Positions 34,316 to 45,290 of a stretch of 64,000 nucleotides of DNA are shown piece by piece. A program made the position numbers and the translations under genes. The stretch's first letter is position 1; each line of letters begins with the position of its first letter. The DNA lies in the NCBI GenBank assembly GCA_036924085.1, contig JAVGWX010000006.1, positions 36,507,533-36,571,532 of the forward strand. The letters run 5' to 3'. The notes under the pieces were generated by a model. That model did no database searches. It was given only the letters and a program-made list of their open reading frames with translations, and was not told the origin of the DNA. The DNA is from Ariolimax columbianus (lineage: Eukaryota > Mollusca > Gastropoda > Stylommatophora > Arionidae).

Positions 34316-34343
34316 CTCCAACGGAACATTTCCCATGTGTGTG

Positions 34344-34416
34344 TATAATATATATGTGATATATATATGTGATATATATGTGATATATATGTGATATATA
34401 AGTGATATATAAGTGT
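34344..34416. repeat. (GATATATATGT)n-like simple repeat
   Basis: GTGATATATATGTGATATAT pattern, period about 10-12 bp. Confidence 0.8.
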
Positions 34417-34649
34417 ACTGTATATCGCATTAACTCGACATAAGTTTGTTGCTGTTATTACTGATCTGGATCCGTAATCATGGTTCTCGCCCTTCGATAC
34501 TTACACGTCATTGTTAGTCGGTGTGTGGTACTATACAAAGTGTACATTTATCTGACCTCATAGGAAGAAGCATTTTCCTAACGCCGTTTATCGACAAGTA
34601 CTCAAAGAGAGGATGATCAACTGTTTCATATGGGTGTGTACATGTGTTC

Positions 34650-34945
34650 ATATGGGTGTGATGACTCAACCCACGGCATAGCTATTTGTACTGATGACTC
34701 AATCCACGGCATAGCTATTTGTACTGATGACTCAACCCACGACATACCTATGTGTACAGATGATTCAATCCATCCACGGTATACTTACTTGTACAGATGA
34801 CTCAACCCACGGCATACCTATGTGTAAAGATGATTCAACCCACGACATACCTATTTGTACTGATGATTCAATCCATCCACGGTATACTTACTTGTACAGA
34901 TGACTCAACCCACGGCATACCTATGTGTACAGATGATTCATTAAC
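34650..34945. repeat. 33-37 bp minisatellite, about 9 copies
   Basis: Unit GATGACTCAACCCACGGCAT plus ACCTATTTGTACA; some copies have an extra CATC. The 73-codon plus frame over it is a repeat translation. Confidence 0.88.
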
Positions 34946-34984
34946 AAAGCTACATCATGGATGTGTAGGGGTCTATTACAGACT

Positions 34985-35590
34985 AAAGAACGGGGAAGAA
35001 AAAAAATGCGAGTTTTAACAACGAGAACATACTCCAGTAACTTCCGTGTCGAATTAGAGACACTAAAGGCCGCAGCCGAGCTTGTAAACCAAGCTGAAAA
35101 TGTCCATCAAGAAAATATAGTTTTCGTGAGTGATGCCTAGTCAGTATTGACAGCGATAAAGCAACACAAAAATTAAGATACGAACAATTTCTCTACGCCC
35201 TGACCCAGCTCTCAGCAGAACATCAAATGTTAGTCACACAGTGGATCCCATCCCATTGCAATATTGAAGGAAATGAAGCAAACTAGCAAAGTGTGGGAGC
35301 TTCCCAGCGAACAGACATGAGCATCACGTATAATGAGCCCAAGACCACAGTTAAAGCCAACTTCAAGAAGTGATGCATTTATCAAGACTTCGACTTCCGA
35401 AAAGAAGACAGCTACTCTGAATTAACTAAAGAAGAGCAAGTGATCATCTTCAGACTGGGAACTTGGCATTACAGACTCACTTGTCATCTTTACAACGAAA
35501 TGAGAATTGGAACACATGACATGTGCCTATGCGTAGAGCATACCATGACCGTGAAACGTTTCCTATAAAGCTGCGTGTTCACGCATCGAG
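34985..35590 (+). mobile_element. LINE-B relative: decayed RNase H and C-terminal region
   Basis: Reads RTYSSNFRVELETLKAAAEL, ENIVFVSDA, then VTQWIPSHCNIEGNEAN and EEQVIIFRLGTWHYRL, aligning with LINE-B. The E of the RNase H (R-V-E-L-E) and an S-D-A Asp are kept; the D after GNEA is lost (N). Several stops, and the C-x-C-G motif is altered (M-C-L-C-V). An older subfamily. Confidence 0.8.
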
Positions 35591-35628
35591 AGGGAGAAAG
35601 ACAGAGAGATAAAGAAAGAAAGAAAGAA

Positions 35629-35668
<40 letters not shown>
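35589..35668. repeat. (GA)n/(GAAA)n microsatellite
   Basis: AAGAAAGAAAG followed by a long GA run. Confidence 0.9.
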
Positions 35669-36194
35669 AATACTACCTCGCGAGACAGATATGAGACAAA
35701 AATTGTATGGAAATAAAACACTCTTACAAACAACGATGTCCTTTGTAAGTGATAACAGGACCTTAATTTGAAGATGAACGAAAAAGAAATGCCTGAAGGA
35801 CGGACACCGAGTACGTGAAAATAACAATGTTTTGGACCTTTGTAGGAAAGTCATTCAAAACTCTTTGACATGAAGAGATGGCCAACCAGTGTACACCCAT
35901 CCGTAGCTACTGTTTGCGAAAAGCTTTTGAGATGCACTGGCAAAAGTTCACGTCCACCAAATATAAAGCTAAATTACACACCATTGACCTTCAGACATTT
36001 AAAAAGTTCTGAACATTAGGCTACAATGTTGCCAAGGGCCAGACACGCTTCGCTGAATATGATCGTCATTAAAAAGTGCTGTCCTGTATTTATTACTGTA
36101 ATAACCAGTTTAATCTACAGATAGATGATATTTAAGCACACGTAAATGACTTTCAAACCAGAGGTATGGGTTTTAACTGCTACAGGCGTGTGTT
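35669..36194. other. No gene seen
   Basis: Unique-looking spacer. Confidence 0.5.
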
Positions 36195-36342
36195 ATTCGT
36201 CCATCACGAGTGATTAGGACGTTTTCTTTTTTCTCTTAGCCAGTGTTTCCAGTCATGTATTCTGTCATTCCGGGTTGTGGATAGGTGCGGAGATGGTTGA
36301 TGAGTCCGATTTGGGATCTGCATACTCGCAGACAGTGAAAGC
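36195..36342 (-). mobile_element. LINE-D: zinc-finger end
   Basis: A minus-strand frame reads FPCFHCLRVCRSQIGLINHL, the C-terminal C2H2-like finger of LINE-D, followed by R-T-Y-P-Q-P-G. Only this end is clear; upstream the match fades. Confidence 0.6.
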
Positions 36343-36830
36343 ATGGAAAGTTCGCTTCGCGAGGCGGTGATCAGAATTGTCAGCAAATCCATGAATCTCA
36401 TCCGCTTTATTGATGAGCCAGGATTACCACAACTGACGCAGCTTTTTGACTGTAGTTTAGTTTGTCATTGGACTTACGCTTTACGCTTCCCCGCTCGCCC
36501 GTCGTCACAGGACTTGACTGTGTTAGTACTAGATAAATGAAAAGAGAATGACTACCGCGATGAATTTGATTTAAGTGATAGGGATGCGCAGTTCGTCGAC
36601 CTCACTCTCTCGCCCGAGTCCAACCTTAACCAGTGGCAAGACAAGTCAGGACGACTGGACGTAGACTCGGGTGCAGTAGATGACCACGGCTGATCAAGTG
36701 CCTTGCCGTGTTGTGTGCGGTCCACATCGACCAGCACATTTGTTATCGTGGTAGCCTGATGACGAATTTCCTGCTTAGCTGGCTGGGCTTGAGTAGGGCA
36801 GGGCAAATCTAAAAAAGCTCTCCCTGTATT
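36343..36830. other. Unidentified region with a 116-codon frame broken by one TGA
   Basis: A plus frame from 36343 runs 65 codons to a TGA at 36538, then continues KENDYRDEFDLSDRDAQFVD and on to another TGA near 36691. I recognise no family. It could be a LINE linker region, a decayed gene fragment or chance. Confidence 0.3.
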
Positions 36831-36884
36831 TGGCTTCCTACTTTTTCTTTCACCTCCTCTTCTGGCCCTTTTCTTTCCTGCTTC

Positions 36885-37215
36885 AGGCGCGCTTCAGTCG
36901 ACCCTGCTGTATAGTGGTCATTTGTAAATGGGTACCTAACATACCTGCGATTAGTGAAAGAAAGCCAGCGATGAAGGGAACTGGTACCTCTCCTCACACA
37001 GGATGGGGCTTAGTAATGAAATCTCTAACACTTTATCCCCGACGACATGTTCTGCTATGGCACTTATTAAAAACAGGACAAGGAGCATCTGAGTAGCAGG
37101 GTAGTACTCGCTTCTCACAGCTACACTCCACGCTCCAGTCGACCCAACAGTAAATGGGTACTTGGTAGATAAGAAAAGGTAACGAGGAAGTGAATTGGTC
37201 ACCACATTTCATAAA
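36885..37215. repeat. Dispersed repeat, SINE-5-like body
   Basis: CAGTCGACC and GTAAATGGGTACCT occur near 36895-36935 and again CAGTCGACCCAACAGTAAAT near 37136, so the region holds two related pieces. Similar to 11175-11215. No tRNA head seen here. Confidence 0.4.
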
Positions 37216-37436
37216 ATTCTGAGACCGATTATAACCAGGACTTAAACTTACTGAATCACTGAAGGACGTGACCGCTAATGACTAATTCTATAGACCATGG
37301 GCATGGGCAGGGGAGTGCCTGGCCTTGCTAAGTGGCTTGCAACATGAAAGATTCTCAAAATGGAAGAATCAATGGTCAAACTTTAAGAAAAAAGACTAAA
37401 CATATTAGAACAGGTTAAATCGAAATGCTTCCAAAA

Positions 37437-37660
37437 GAAAACGGAGGCCACATGGCCAATGGATAAAGCGTCCGTTTTACAATCCTAATGCCACCTAGTT
37501 CGAACCACACTATTGTCAAGTTTGGCAGACATTGTTTGTTTTTTTCGCTCCTCCACAAACGGAAATAAATGACAACCTATTGTACATTTCACTTGCCCAA
37601 TAAACTTTTAACAGCCAAATAGGTTGGCAGTTGTGCGAAGCGAGGTTCTGCAAAGGACAT
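37437..37660 (+). mobile_element. SINE-3: tRNA-derived SINE
   Basis: Plus-strand copy: ACATGGCCAATGGATAAAGC (A box region), CTAGTTCGAACCACAC (B box), tail AGCCAAATAGGTTGGCAGTT. It matches 32405-32627 along the whole length. Confidence 0.78.
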
Positions 37661-37840
37661 GCTTACTCCAAAAAGAAGAGAAATTTGGATAAAAGGGAAC
37701 GAAAAAATAAAGTGATAAAAATATCTAAACTAGATATGGGCACATACCGAGCCGAGACGAAAACATAAACGAAATTTAAAAGTGAAAACACGATTTGAAG
37801 GCTTGTCTTTCTGAACTTTCACGATCATCATCTTCAAGGT

Positions 37841-38260
37841 AGTCAGTCCGGAGACTGGTGTTGAGGTCTTCTGAATATATCACGCCACTGTCCTCTGTTA
37901 GTCCGGAGACTGGTGTTGAAGTCTTCTGATCATGTCACGCCACTGTCCTCTGTTTTTCAGTCCGGAAACTGGTGTTGAAGTCTTCTGATCTTATCACGCC
38001 ACTGTCCTCTGTTAGTCAGTCCGGAGACTGGTGTTGAAGTCTTCTAATCATGTCACGCCACTGTCCTCTGTTAGTCAGTCCGGAGACTGGTGTTGAAGTC
38101 TCCAGAACATGTCACGCCACTGTCCTCTGTTCCCAGAAGATTTCTTCAGCTCAGAATATGTCAGCGTCTCTATGTTCTTGCAAGTCTGTGTAATGTATTT
38201 ATTTCTTGGACGTCTCCTTTTTCTTCTACCCTGCGTTTTGCATTCTTGTATTTTCAATAA
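37841..38260 (-). mobile_element. LINE-I: C-terminal end with 58-60 bp tandem amplification
   Basis: Minus strand 38257-38075: RRKRRRPRNKYITQTCKNIE, ELKKSSGNRGQWRDM, then LQHQSPD and a TGA. The stretch coding NRGQWRDMIRRLQHQSPD plus stop is repeated about five times (starts near 37841, 37897, 37955, 38011, 38071). Typical LINE C-terminal D/N-R-x-x-W-R pattern. The rest of the LINE is absent. Confidence 0.85.
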
Positions 38261-38436
38261 TATGCCTCAATGCCACAATGGGGTACCAAAGGGGTACAAA
38301 TAAAAGTGACCAAGTCATAAATTCCAAAAGGGCTTAATAAGGAAGTACTCTACCACAGTTTGAACATGCTCGATAGAATAACTTCAGAACCTGAACCGGA
38401 CAAGAAAGATTCATTGTCTAAGCCATCACTCACAAT

Positions 38437-38503
38437 ATTCTTCTTCTTCTTTTTCTTCTTCTTCTTCTTCTTCTTCTTCTTCTTCTTCTTCTTCTTCATA
38501 TCA

Positions 38504-38559
<56 letters not shown>

Positions 38560-38840
38560 GACGCATTGTTTATATAGACGCTACGATATCTGCCCCTTTC
38601 GGCCCGATACATCCGATTTCATCATGGTAGTTTTGTACTAGGTTTGCCTTCCAATTGTTATCCGTATTCTCTTAATCAGACTACACAAGATAGTCTGTTT
38701 CCAGGGCTGTTACCTGTAGGCGGAATAGAGTATTAGTCAGTTATAGATCACTAACTCTTTTGCAAGTTTAGCCTACCCAGCAGAATATAACCTGCACTCC
38801 GCCTCTGACGGTGCCGATTACCGATAAGCTGCTATTTCAC
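38437..38840 (-). mobile_element. SINE-1 relative with expanded CTT/ATT tail
   Basis: CTT repeats (38441-38496) and ATT repeats (38506-38559) precede CGATATCTGCCCCTTTCGGC and GATACATCCGATTTCAT, the counterpart of CGATATTTGCACCTTTCGGT in SINE-1. Later parts are diverged, as in 44331-44590. A 3' poly-trinucleotide on the minus strand is the retroposon tail. Confidence 0.65.
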
Positions 38841-39574
38841 AAGATCTCGCTATTGGGACTTTCCCTCACACACGTCTGGATCAGGTCAAAACGGTCGATT
38901 AACCTCTGATTATGTTCTCAGTTCATTTTGTTTTCCTAAGCTACTCTTGCATTTCAGCCATTAGCCGCACTAAGTTTCAATGCAATGACTCGCACGTAAT
39001 CGGTTAATGTGAGATTATTCAATGAAATGTGTATGGACACATATTCGATAAAAATCATTTGTAGGTATGATCCGGTTACCGCACCTGGACAGAAACAAAA
39101 CGGTGTTTACCCTATGACCACGAAATATTCTCGGCCGCTCTCTGTCTAATATTTCATGCCATCCTGTGTATTGCATAAGCGAGTCCGTAAATAGGTCACA
39201 AATGGATATTTAGAAAATTAAGGAAATACGAATTTAAAATCCATTTATTATTTATTATTGCACCTACTTTGTGATCTTGTCAACTATACTCGTGTAGCCG
39301 ACAGTTGTACTAGCAATGTGTATATGCATCCTGTTTTCTCATGAGAATGTTCTGCAGAATACCTTGTTCTGACTTTCCCATTATTCCAGTTTCAAAACTT
39401 ATCCAAGGGTTAGCCGATTACAACTCAACAAGAGGGTAACGCTTGCAGGAGGAGCGGGGCAGCAGTCGTACAAAAGAAGTGAAACAAACGACCCTGCTAA
39501 AGCCTGGCTCGCTGATCAGAAAAGAGATGGCCCGTACCAACCCTAGAACCAACAGCTCATACACTTACAGCACC
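38841..39574. other. No gene seen
   Basis: Unique-looking DNA without recognisable motifs. Confidence 0.5.
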
Positions 39575-39745
39575 AGCTTGACCGTGCGGGGGTAACTTCA
39601 GGGGACATAAACAATCCAATCGTCCACTGGTCACTTTGTGGCAAAACTACACTACTGGAGACAGTGTTGGCACCCGCAGAAGATGAGCTACCTTGTTGAG
39701 GAACGGGTCGCTTTTGAATGATGATTATAACTTACGTTGACCTTT
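39575..39745. repeat. Dispersed repeat, copy 1 (copy 2 at 40440-40605)
   Basis: Shares TGGTCACTTTGTG, CACTACTGGAG/CACTACTAGAG, AGGAACGGGTCGC and ATGATTATAACTTAC in order with 40440-40605. The pair flanks the 28-bp array. Confidence 0.75.
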
Positions 39746-39756
39746 ATCTCTCAAAA

Positions 39757-40200
39757 TTTGTTCCACCAACATTGATACACTTATCCATCTCCACCAACAT
39801 TGATACACGTATCCATCTCCACCAACATTGATACACTTATCCATCTCCACCAACATTGATACACTTATCCATCTCCACCAACATTGATACACGTATCCAT
39901 ATCCACCAACATTGATACACATATCCATCTCTACCATTGATACACTTATCCATCTCCACCAAAATTGATACACTTATCCATCTCCACCAACATTGATACA
40001 CTTATCCATCTCCACCAACATTGATACACTTATCCATCTCCACCATTGATACACTTATCCATCTCCACCAACATTGATATACTTATCCATCTCCACCAAC
40101 ATTGATACACTTATCCATCTCCACCAACATTGATACACTTATCCATCTCCACCAACATTGATACACGTATCCATCTCCACCAACATTGATACACTTATCC
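39757..40200. repeat. 28-bp minisatellite, about 16 copies
   Basis: Unit CATCTCCACCAACATTGATA plus CACTTATC. Two copies lack ACCAAC, and ACTTATC/ACGTATC variants are scattered. Confidence 0.93.
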
Positions 40201-40439
40201 CATCGCTTTATCAGTGCACCAAAACCTGCAGCATAGAAATCTTTGTTCTGTTCCTCAGGCGCATTCTCAATTCATGTTTAGCCTCTGTCATTCGCGAAAC
40301 GTCTCAAGAAAATGTGGGGCTTTAATGCACCTTACACATGTAAACGATCGGAGGTGAGTCAGGGCTCTAAGCTAAATGTTCAAAAGTTGCACCCTAGCTG
40401 GGTTCGTATGAAGTCTGGCATTGTTGGGATAAGGCATCA

Positions 40440-40605
40440 ATAGAGCTTCAGTGAACATGAACAATCAAATCCACAATTGGTCACTTTGTGACAAGACGAC
40501 ACTACTAGAGTTGGAACGCGCACGAACTACATTATCAAGGAACGGGTCGCGTATGAGTTATGATTATAACTTACACTGCACCTTTTTATCCTGGGTTAAT
40601 AATGG
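40440..40605. repeat. Dispersed repeat, copy 2
   Basis: See 39575-39745. The part from 40405 (GGCATTGTTGGGATAAGGCA) also recurs at 41171 (GGCATTGTCGTGATAAGGCA), just after the LINE-D tail. Confidence 0.7.
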
Positions 40606-40619
40606 CAAGATCGTGTCAC

Positions 40620-41150
40620 TGACATTGAGGTTCTCTCGAGGGCTAACATGCCCAGCATCCATGCACTGCTAGAAAAAGCACGACTAGGATGGGTCTGACA
40701 ACTCGTCCGTATGTCAGACGAGCGGCTCCCAAATAAGCTTCTCTACGGCGAGCTGAGAGAGGGATGGCGCAAGAGGGCGCCCAAAGAAACATTTTAAAGA
40801 CGGTCTGAAGGACTCACTGAAAAGTTGCCAGATAGACATCGGCACCTGGGAATGTCTTGCGCAAAACAGATCTGACTGGAGAAGCGCAGTCAAATCGGGT
40901 GTAGCTACCGGCGAAGACGATCGTGTTGTGAAAGTCCAGAGCAGACGCGAGACTCGGAAATCCCGAACAGCGGGAACACCATCACCTTCTACGGACCTCG
41001 TGTGACCGATATGAAGCAGATGTTTTCGTGCTCGCATTGGCCTGTTCAGCCACATGCGCACCCACACCCAGCAGGGAAATCTGTGACAAGGAAGATGTCG
41101 GCGGTCCTCATCGACAACGATGGACAGCTATTATATTATTATTATTATTA
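40620..41150 (+). mobile_element. LINE-D: C-terminus, zinc finger and ATT tail
   Basis: DIEVLSRANMPSIHALLEKA, LVRMSDERLPNKLLYGELRE, and RCFRARIGLFSHMRTHTQQG (finger half). Then CAACGATGGACAGC and ATTATTATTATT. Frameshifts and one in-frame TGA. The best-preserved 3' end of LINE-D; the same C-terminal order as 16070 and 21235. Confidence 0.82.
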
Positions 41151-41949
41151 TAATGGGACGGTATGTGATTTGGCATTGTCGTGATAAGGCATCACCAGAA
41201 CTTCACAGTGCGATTCAGAATTCACAAAATTATCTTTCTTCTGGGAATTCGTTAACAGCCCCTCTCCGTGAGAATTCAAAAACCACTGTAAACATAACCT
41301 TCCCTGCTTGTGACGTAAACTTGATTTTCTTGACCCATTGTTCGTCTTCACTAACAATCCTGTTCAGTATGTCTTACCGGCAGATGCTGCAAAGACAGGC
41401 CAAGTATGTTCATTCTGTATTCTTTAGTCAGTTGTTTGAGTACCCAACTTGAGCAAATTTTATTTAAAATAAGCCGTTATGCATAATGGTGTAGGCTAAA
41501 CCATGCCACTGCTTCACTGTATATCGTTATTTGCATTTAGCTCCAATCATCTCCCTCATCCACCAAACAGATAATTATGTTTTAATCTGAACAGTTCGAC
41601 TCGATCGGGCTTCATCAAAAATTGATGATAGTCATTGAAAATATTAATCGACCCAGACGTTCACCGCTAAGACGAGAAGCATTTCCTTGTGAATTTCATT
41701 TGCATATAGTCTTTTTGCCCAATACAAACACTCCACAAAACGTTGTTCTTTGAAGGTACACTCTGTGGGCACGGACGCCATTTTGTATCTCATCTGCGCA
41801 TGTGCATGCGATACCACGCGCTTGCTACCTGCACTAATTACAAAAGTGGATGCTGTTTCCAAAACTTATGTTATAAACTACCAACTACATTTTTTCACCT
41901 ATCTCATATCAGTTTGTGACTTAGTTACCGACCTACTTTTTTTTTCTTT
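41151..41949. other. No recognised gene
   Basis: After a short repeat piece (41165-41215) the rest is AT-rich. Open frames of 69-110 codons have no motif I know. Confidence 0.5.
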
Positions 41950-42110
41950 TAAATTGTATGTGTTTGCCGCACTAGTTTGTACTGGCGGAGGCGCGCCTAT
42001 TCCACGCTAGACTGTAGTCAATTGGGCGATATTAAGACGCATAAACCAGTGCTTGGATGTATGTGTGCGTCTGTATGTACCTAAGCTAGATTTGGACGCT
42101 CTCAGAAGCC
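41950..42110. repeat. Dispersed repeat shared with 52908-53050
   Basis: CACTAGTTT(G/C)TACTGGCGGAGG, ATTGGGCGATAT, ACCAGTGCTTGGATG and CTGTATGTACCTAA occur in order in both. Confidence 0.8.
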
Positions 42111-42159
42111 AGCCCAACCAAAGTGCAATAGAAGGGCCTCACCCTGAAGGCGCGTGTGA

Positions 42160-42745
42160 TAGTTGTGCAAGATTGTGATTGTAGGACAGAGTCAAATGAA
42201 ACAAGAGTGTGATTGTTGGACAGAGTCAAATGAAACAAGAATGGGATTGTCGGACAGAGTCAAATGAAACAAGAATGTGATTGTTGGACAGAGTCAAATG
42301 AAACAAGAGTGTGATTGTTGGACAGAGTCAAATGAAACAAGAGTGTGATTGTTGGACAGAGTCAAATGAAACAAGAGTATGATTGTTGGACAGAGTCAAA
42401 TGAAACAAGAATGGGATTGTCGGACAGAGTCAAATGAAACAAGAATGTGATTGTAGGACAGAGTCAAATGAAACAAGAATATGATTGTTGGACAGAGTCA
42501 AATGAAACAAGAATGGGATTGTCGGACAGAGTCAAATGAAACAAGAGTGTGATTGTTGGACAGAGTCAAATGAAACAAGAGTGTGTGGACAGAGTCAAAT
42601 GAAACAAGAATGTGATTGTTGGACAGAGTCAAATGAAACAAGAGTGTGTGGACAGAGTCAAATGAAACAAGAGTGTGGGGACAGAGTCAAATGAAACAAG
42701 AATATGATTGTTGGACAGAGTCAAATGAAACAAGAGTGTGAAAAG
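42160..42745. repeat. 34-bp minisatellite, about 16 copies
   Basis: Unit GTGTGATTGTTGGACAGAGT plus CAAATGAAACAAGA; several late copies have an 8-bp deletion. Confidence 0.93.
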
Positions 42746-43156
42746 GATAGGTCCAGTTACCGATCTATTACTTACTATCATGCTTTTATTGTCGATTTCA
42801 ATGTCATTATTTTGTGCTTTGTAAGATGTTTTCCTTTGTATTTTTCCCTGACTAATGTCTTGTGACTGTAACGTAGGCTTTGTGTTGTCTCTGTCCAGAT
42901 GAGGTAGCTGAGCCATACTTATATTTTAAAATAGACTTTTGACTCCTACTACCACCGCATTTTCAATTTATTTTTAAGTTGACAATTAAGCAAACAATTC
43001 TAATAATGGATGGCGAATGAAGAACAGTTGTACATCTAGGTTTTTTTTCACAGACGCCTTATCAGTACTGACATCCCTTAAAAACCAGCACTAAAATTAA
43101 CTAGGCGCCCTCGGAGACTTAACCGAACGGATATTGGTTACACGAAGTCATCACGC
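42746..43156. other. No gene seen
   Basis: AT-rich spacer. Confidence 0.5.
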
Positions 43157-43500
43157 AATGCGCAGATTAAATTGTTTACTGCTCGATAGAAATGCGCAGA
43201 TTAAATTATTTACTGTTCGATAGAAATGCGCAGATTAAATTGTTTACTGCTCGATAGAAATTGTTTACTGCTCGATAGAAATGCGCAGATTAAATTGTTT
43301 ACTCCTCGATAGAAATGCGCAGATTAAATTGTTTACTCTCCACCCCCCCCCCCCCCCCGATAGAAATGCGCAGATTAAATTGTTTACTCTCCACCCACCC
43401 CCCACCCCCCCCCCCCCACCCCCCGATAGAAATGCGCAGATTAAATTGTTTACTCCTCGATAGAAATGCGCAGATTAAATTGCTTCCTCCTCGATAGAAA
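43157..43500. repeat. 34-bp minisatellite with poly-C insertions
   Basis: Unit CGATAGAAATGCGCAGATTA plus AATTGTTTACTGCT, about nine copies. Two junctions have gained long C runs (near 43340 and 43395-43430). Confidence 0.9.
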
Positions 43501-43529
43501 AGATGACAAGATTTATAGGTTTTGTCTCA

Positions 43530-43763
43530 TGTTTTGATCTTTGGTTTTGTCGTGGTTATAGCATTTGTCACTAGGTTTAGCCATGTTTTGAACATGTCTC
43601 CCCGCTGAACATTTGCTGCAAAACTGCCCGACATACGACGATCAGAGAGAGCAGATGTGGGCATCACCAGTGGCAACACTAGACAAGCTCTATGGCAGTG
43701 TCGACAGCCTCAGGATGGCCGCTGCTTTTTTTTTCGAAAAAATAAAGGTCGACGTCTGACAGC

Positions 43764-43794
<31 letters not shown>

Positions 43795-43995
43795 CATGTC
43801 TCCTAGGTCTTGTCATGTTTTCAGCCAGTGTCTCCCATGTCTTGCCATGTTTTAAGCCCGTGTCTCTTAAGTCTTGCCATATTTTGTAAGGTCTTATCCC
43901 TAGGTCTTGTCATGTTTTGAGAATGTCTCGAAGGTCTTGTTATGTTTTCAGCCAGTGTCCGCTCCATCTTGTCATTTTTTGAGCCGGCATCTCTT
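43530..43995. repeat. Degenerate TGTCTC/GTCTTGTCATGTTTT minisatellite
   Basis: Irregular 30-40 bp units of GTCTTGTCATGTTTTGAGCC type, heavily diverged. LINE-B at 43602 inserted into it. Confidence 0.65.
43602..43791 (+). mobile_element. LINE-B: 190-bp 3' stub with 12-bp TSD
   Basis: Reads AEHLLQNCPTYDDQREQMW, then the 3' UTR and a (GAA)n tail. GAACATGTCTCC flanks it exactly (43590-43601 and 43792-43803). An extreme 5' truncation of the family at 24262. Confidence 0.94.
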
Positions 43996-44330
43996 TAATC
44001 GAGTCACTGATCTCTAGGCCGTTCAGTCATCAGCTTCTACATTTTTTAAAAAAAACTACTGGTTAAATGTTAGTTCAGGATATAAAGTAATAGGGCGTAT
44101 TTAAAATAATTAATAATTTTAATAATGAATGGACAAATAAGCAGAATATATAACTCTTTTACAGCGGTAGAGTAACAAGAACATGTCTCGAACAAAGTTC
44201 TTATCAAGTATATTAATTGCCGTTCGCTCCCTGTGAAGCATAAGACTACCACTACAGCTGGCCCCTTTACGAGCATTTGTATTGGCGGATTCATCTTCAT
44301 CTTCTTCTGTGACCGTCATGAAAAGGGGGT
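43996..44330. other. No gene seen
   Basis: AT-rich; ends in CTTCATCTTCTTCT, probably the tail of the next SINE-1 relative. Confidence 0.5.
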
Positions 44331-44590
44331 TGTGACTTTATGTCGTAGTTTACATCAAGTCTGCGAATCCGAGTATTTCGCCACGACACAGCCGATTTGA
44401 TCTGACCTTTTTGGTTACAGGGTTTTCTTTCTCACCGTGATCCTTATTATCTTAGCCAGGCTACACTAGTGCAGCCTGTTTCCAGGACCGTCGCTTGGGT
44501 GCGGACAAGGGTCTTCGTCAGCTATAGTTCGCTTACCCTGATGCAAACATCCAAATATGAGCCGCTGACTGCTGTCAGCTTATTTACTGT
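44331..44590 (-). mobile_element. SINE-1 relative, diverged
   Basis: ATGTCGTAGTTTACATCAAG, CACAGCCGATTTGATC, TTAGCCAGGCTACAC, GCAGCCTGTTTCCAGGACCG and GTTCGCTTACCCTGATGC follow the order of SINE-1 but with many changes. An older subfamily that also resembles 38560-38700. Confidence 0.65.
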
Positions 44591-45164
44591 ACTGCATCTT
44601 CGGCCCCGGTTGCTATTTCGATATGGAAATGTGCAAACAGTAGAATCAAGATTAGGGAGAACATGCTGGCCAGGTCGACGCCTCCCGTCCACGTCGGCTA
44701 CCTGCAAACAGCCTTTGTCATAACAATTTTGAATCTTTATTTTTTTTTTTACCTCCACACGCTGTTTAGTTTAATGCCATTCTTACCTTTGCAAATCTGG
44801 TCTTTACATCTGCTACTACTCCTTGGGGTGCAATCGGGCTATAAAAATTGCCGTCGTACAGCTTTTCGTCTGTGAACCTTTCTCAAAAACAGCTAACAGG
44901 CACAGTAGAACAGTATCAACAGGCAGAACAGTAAACAGTTAACCACAATTTTCCGCCTTAGAAAAAGGTCATTACAAACGTAATACACGCATACATTCAA
45001 TAACAGAAGCAACGCAAAGGCAAAGACCGCCGTCCATTGTAGACGATGGCATAATTAATTTGCTAGCGCTATTTTTAGTGAGAATTAACTGCCGTACTTT
45101 TAATCCTCACTCTGTCGTCTCATGCCGCCCGACCCCAGTGGCAAGTCAAGAACAAAAGGACTAG
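44591..45164. other. No recognised gene
   Basis: Contains a T-run near 44740 and otherwise unremarkable DNA. Confidence 0.5.
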
Positions 45165-45290
45165 TGGGCGTCTAAGATATGCAGGGGACTCCGCATCAAG
45201 CACCCGTGAAAAAGACGGCAGAGTTTGGAGTCGAACCCACACCACCTGATCACGAGGCCGACGACTCAACCACTTCGCGACGGAATTCCA
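45165..45290 (-). mobile_element. Probable tRNA-headed SINE fragment (SINE-4 type)
   Basis: Minus strand: GTCGCGAAGTGGTTGAGTCG (A-box-like, long variable spacing) and GGTGTGGGTTCGACTCC (B box). The G-T-G-G-T-T and G-G-T-T-C-G-A core elements are good. No second identical copy, so the family is uncertain. Confidence 0.5.

Noticed and set aside
36343..36691. Novel gene with a TGA (possible selenocysteine) codon
   Set aside because: No SECIS-like element or homology seen; a chance frame next to a LINE-D end is simpler.
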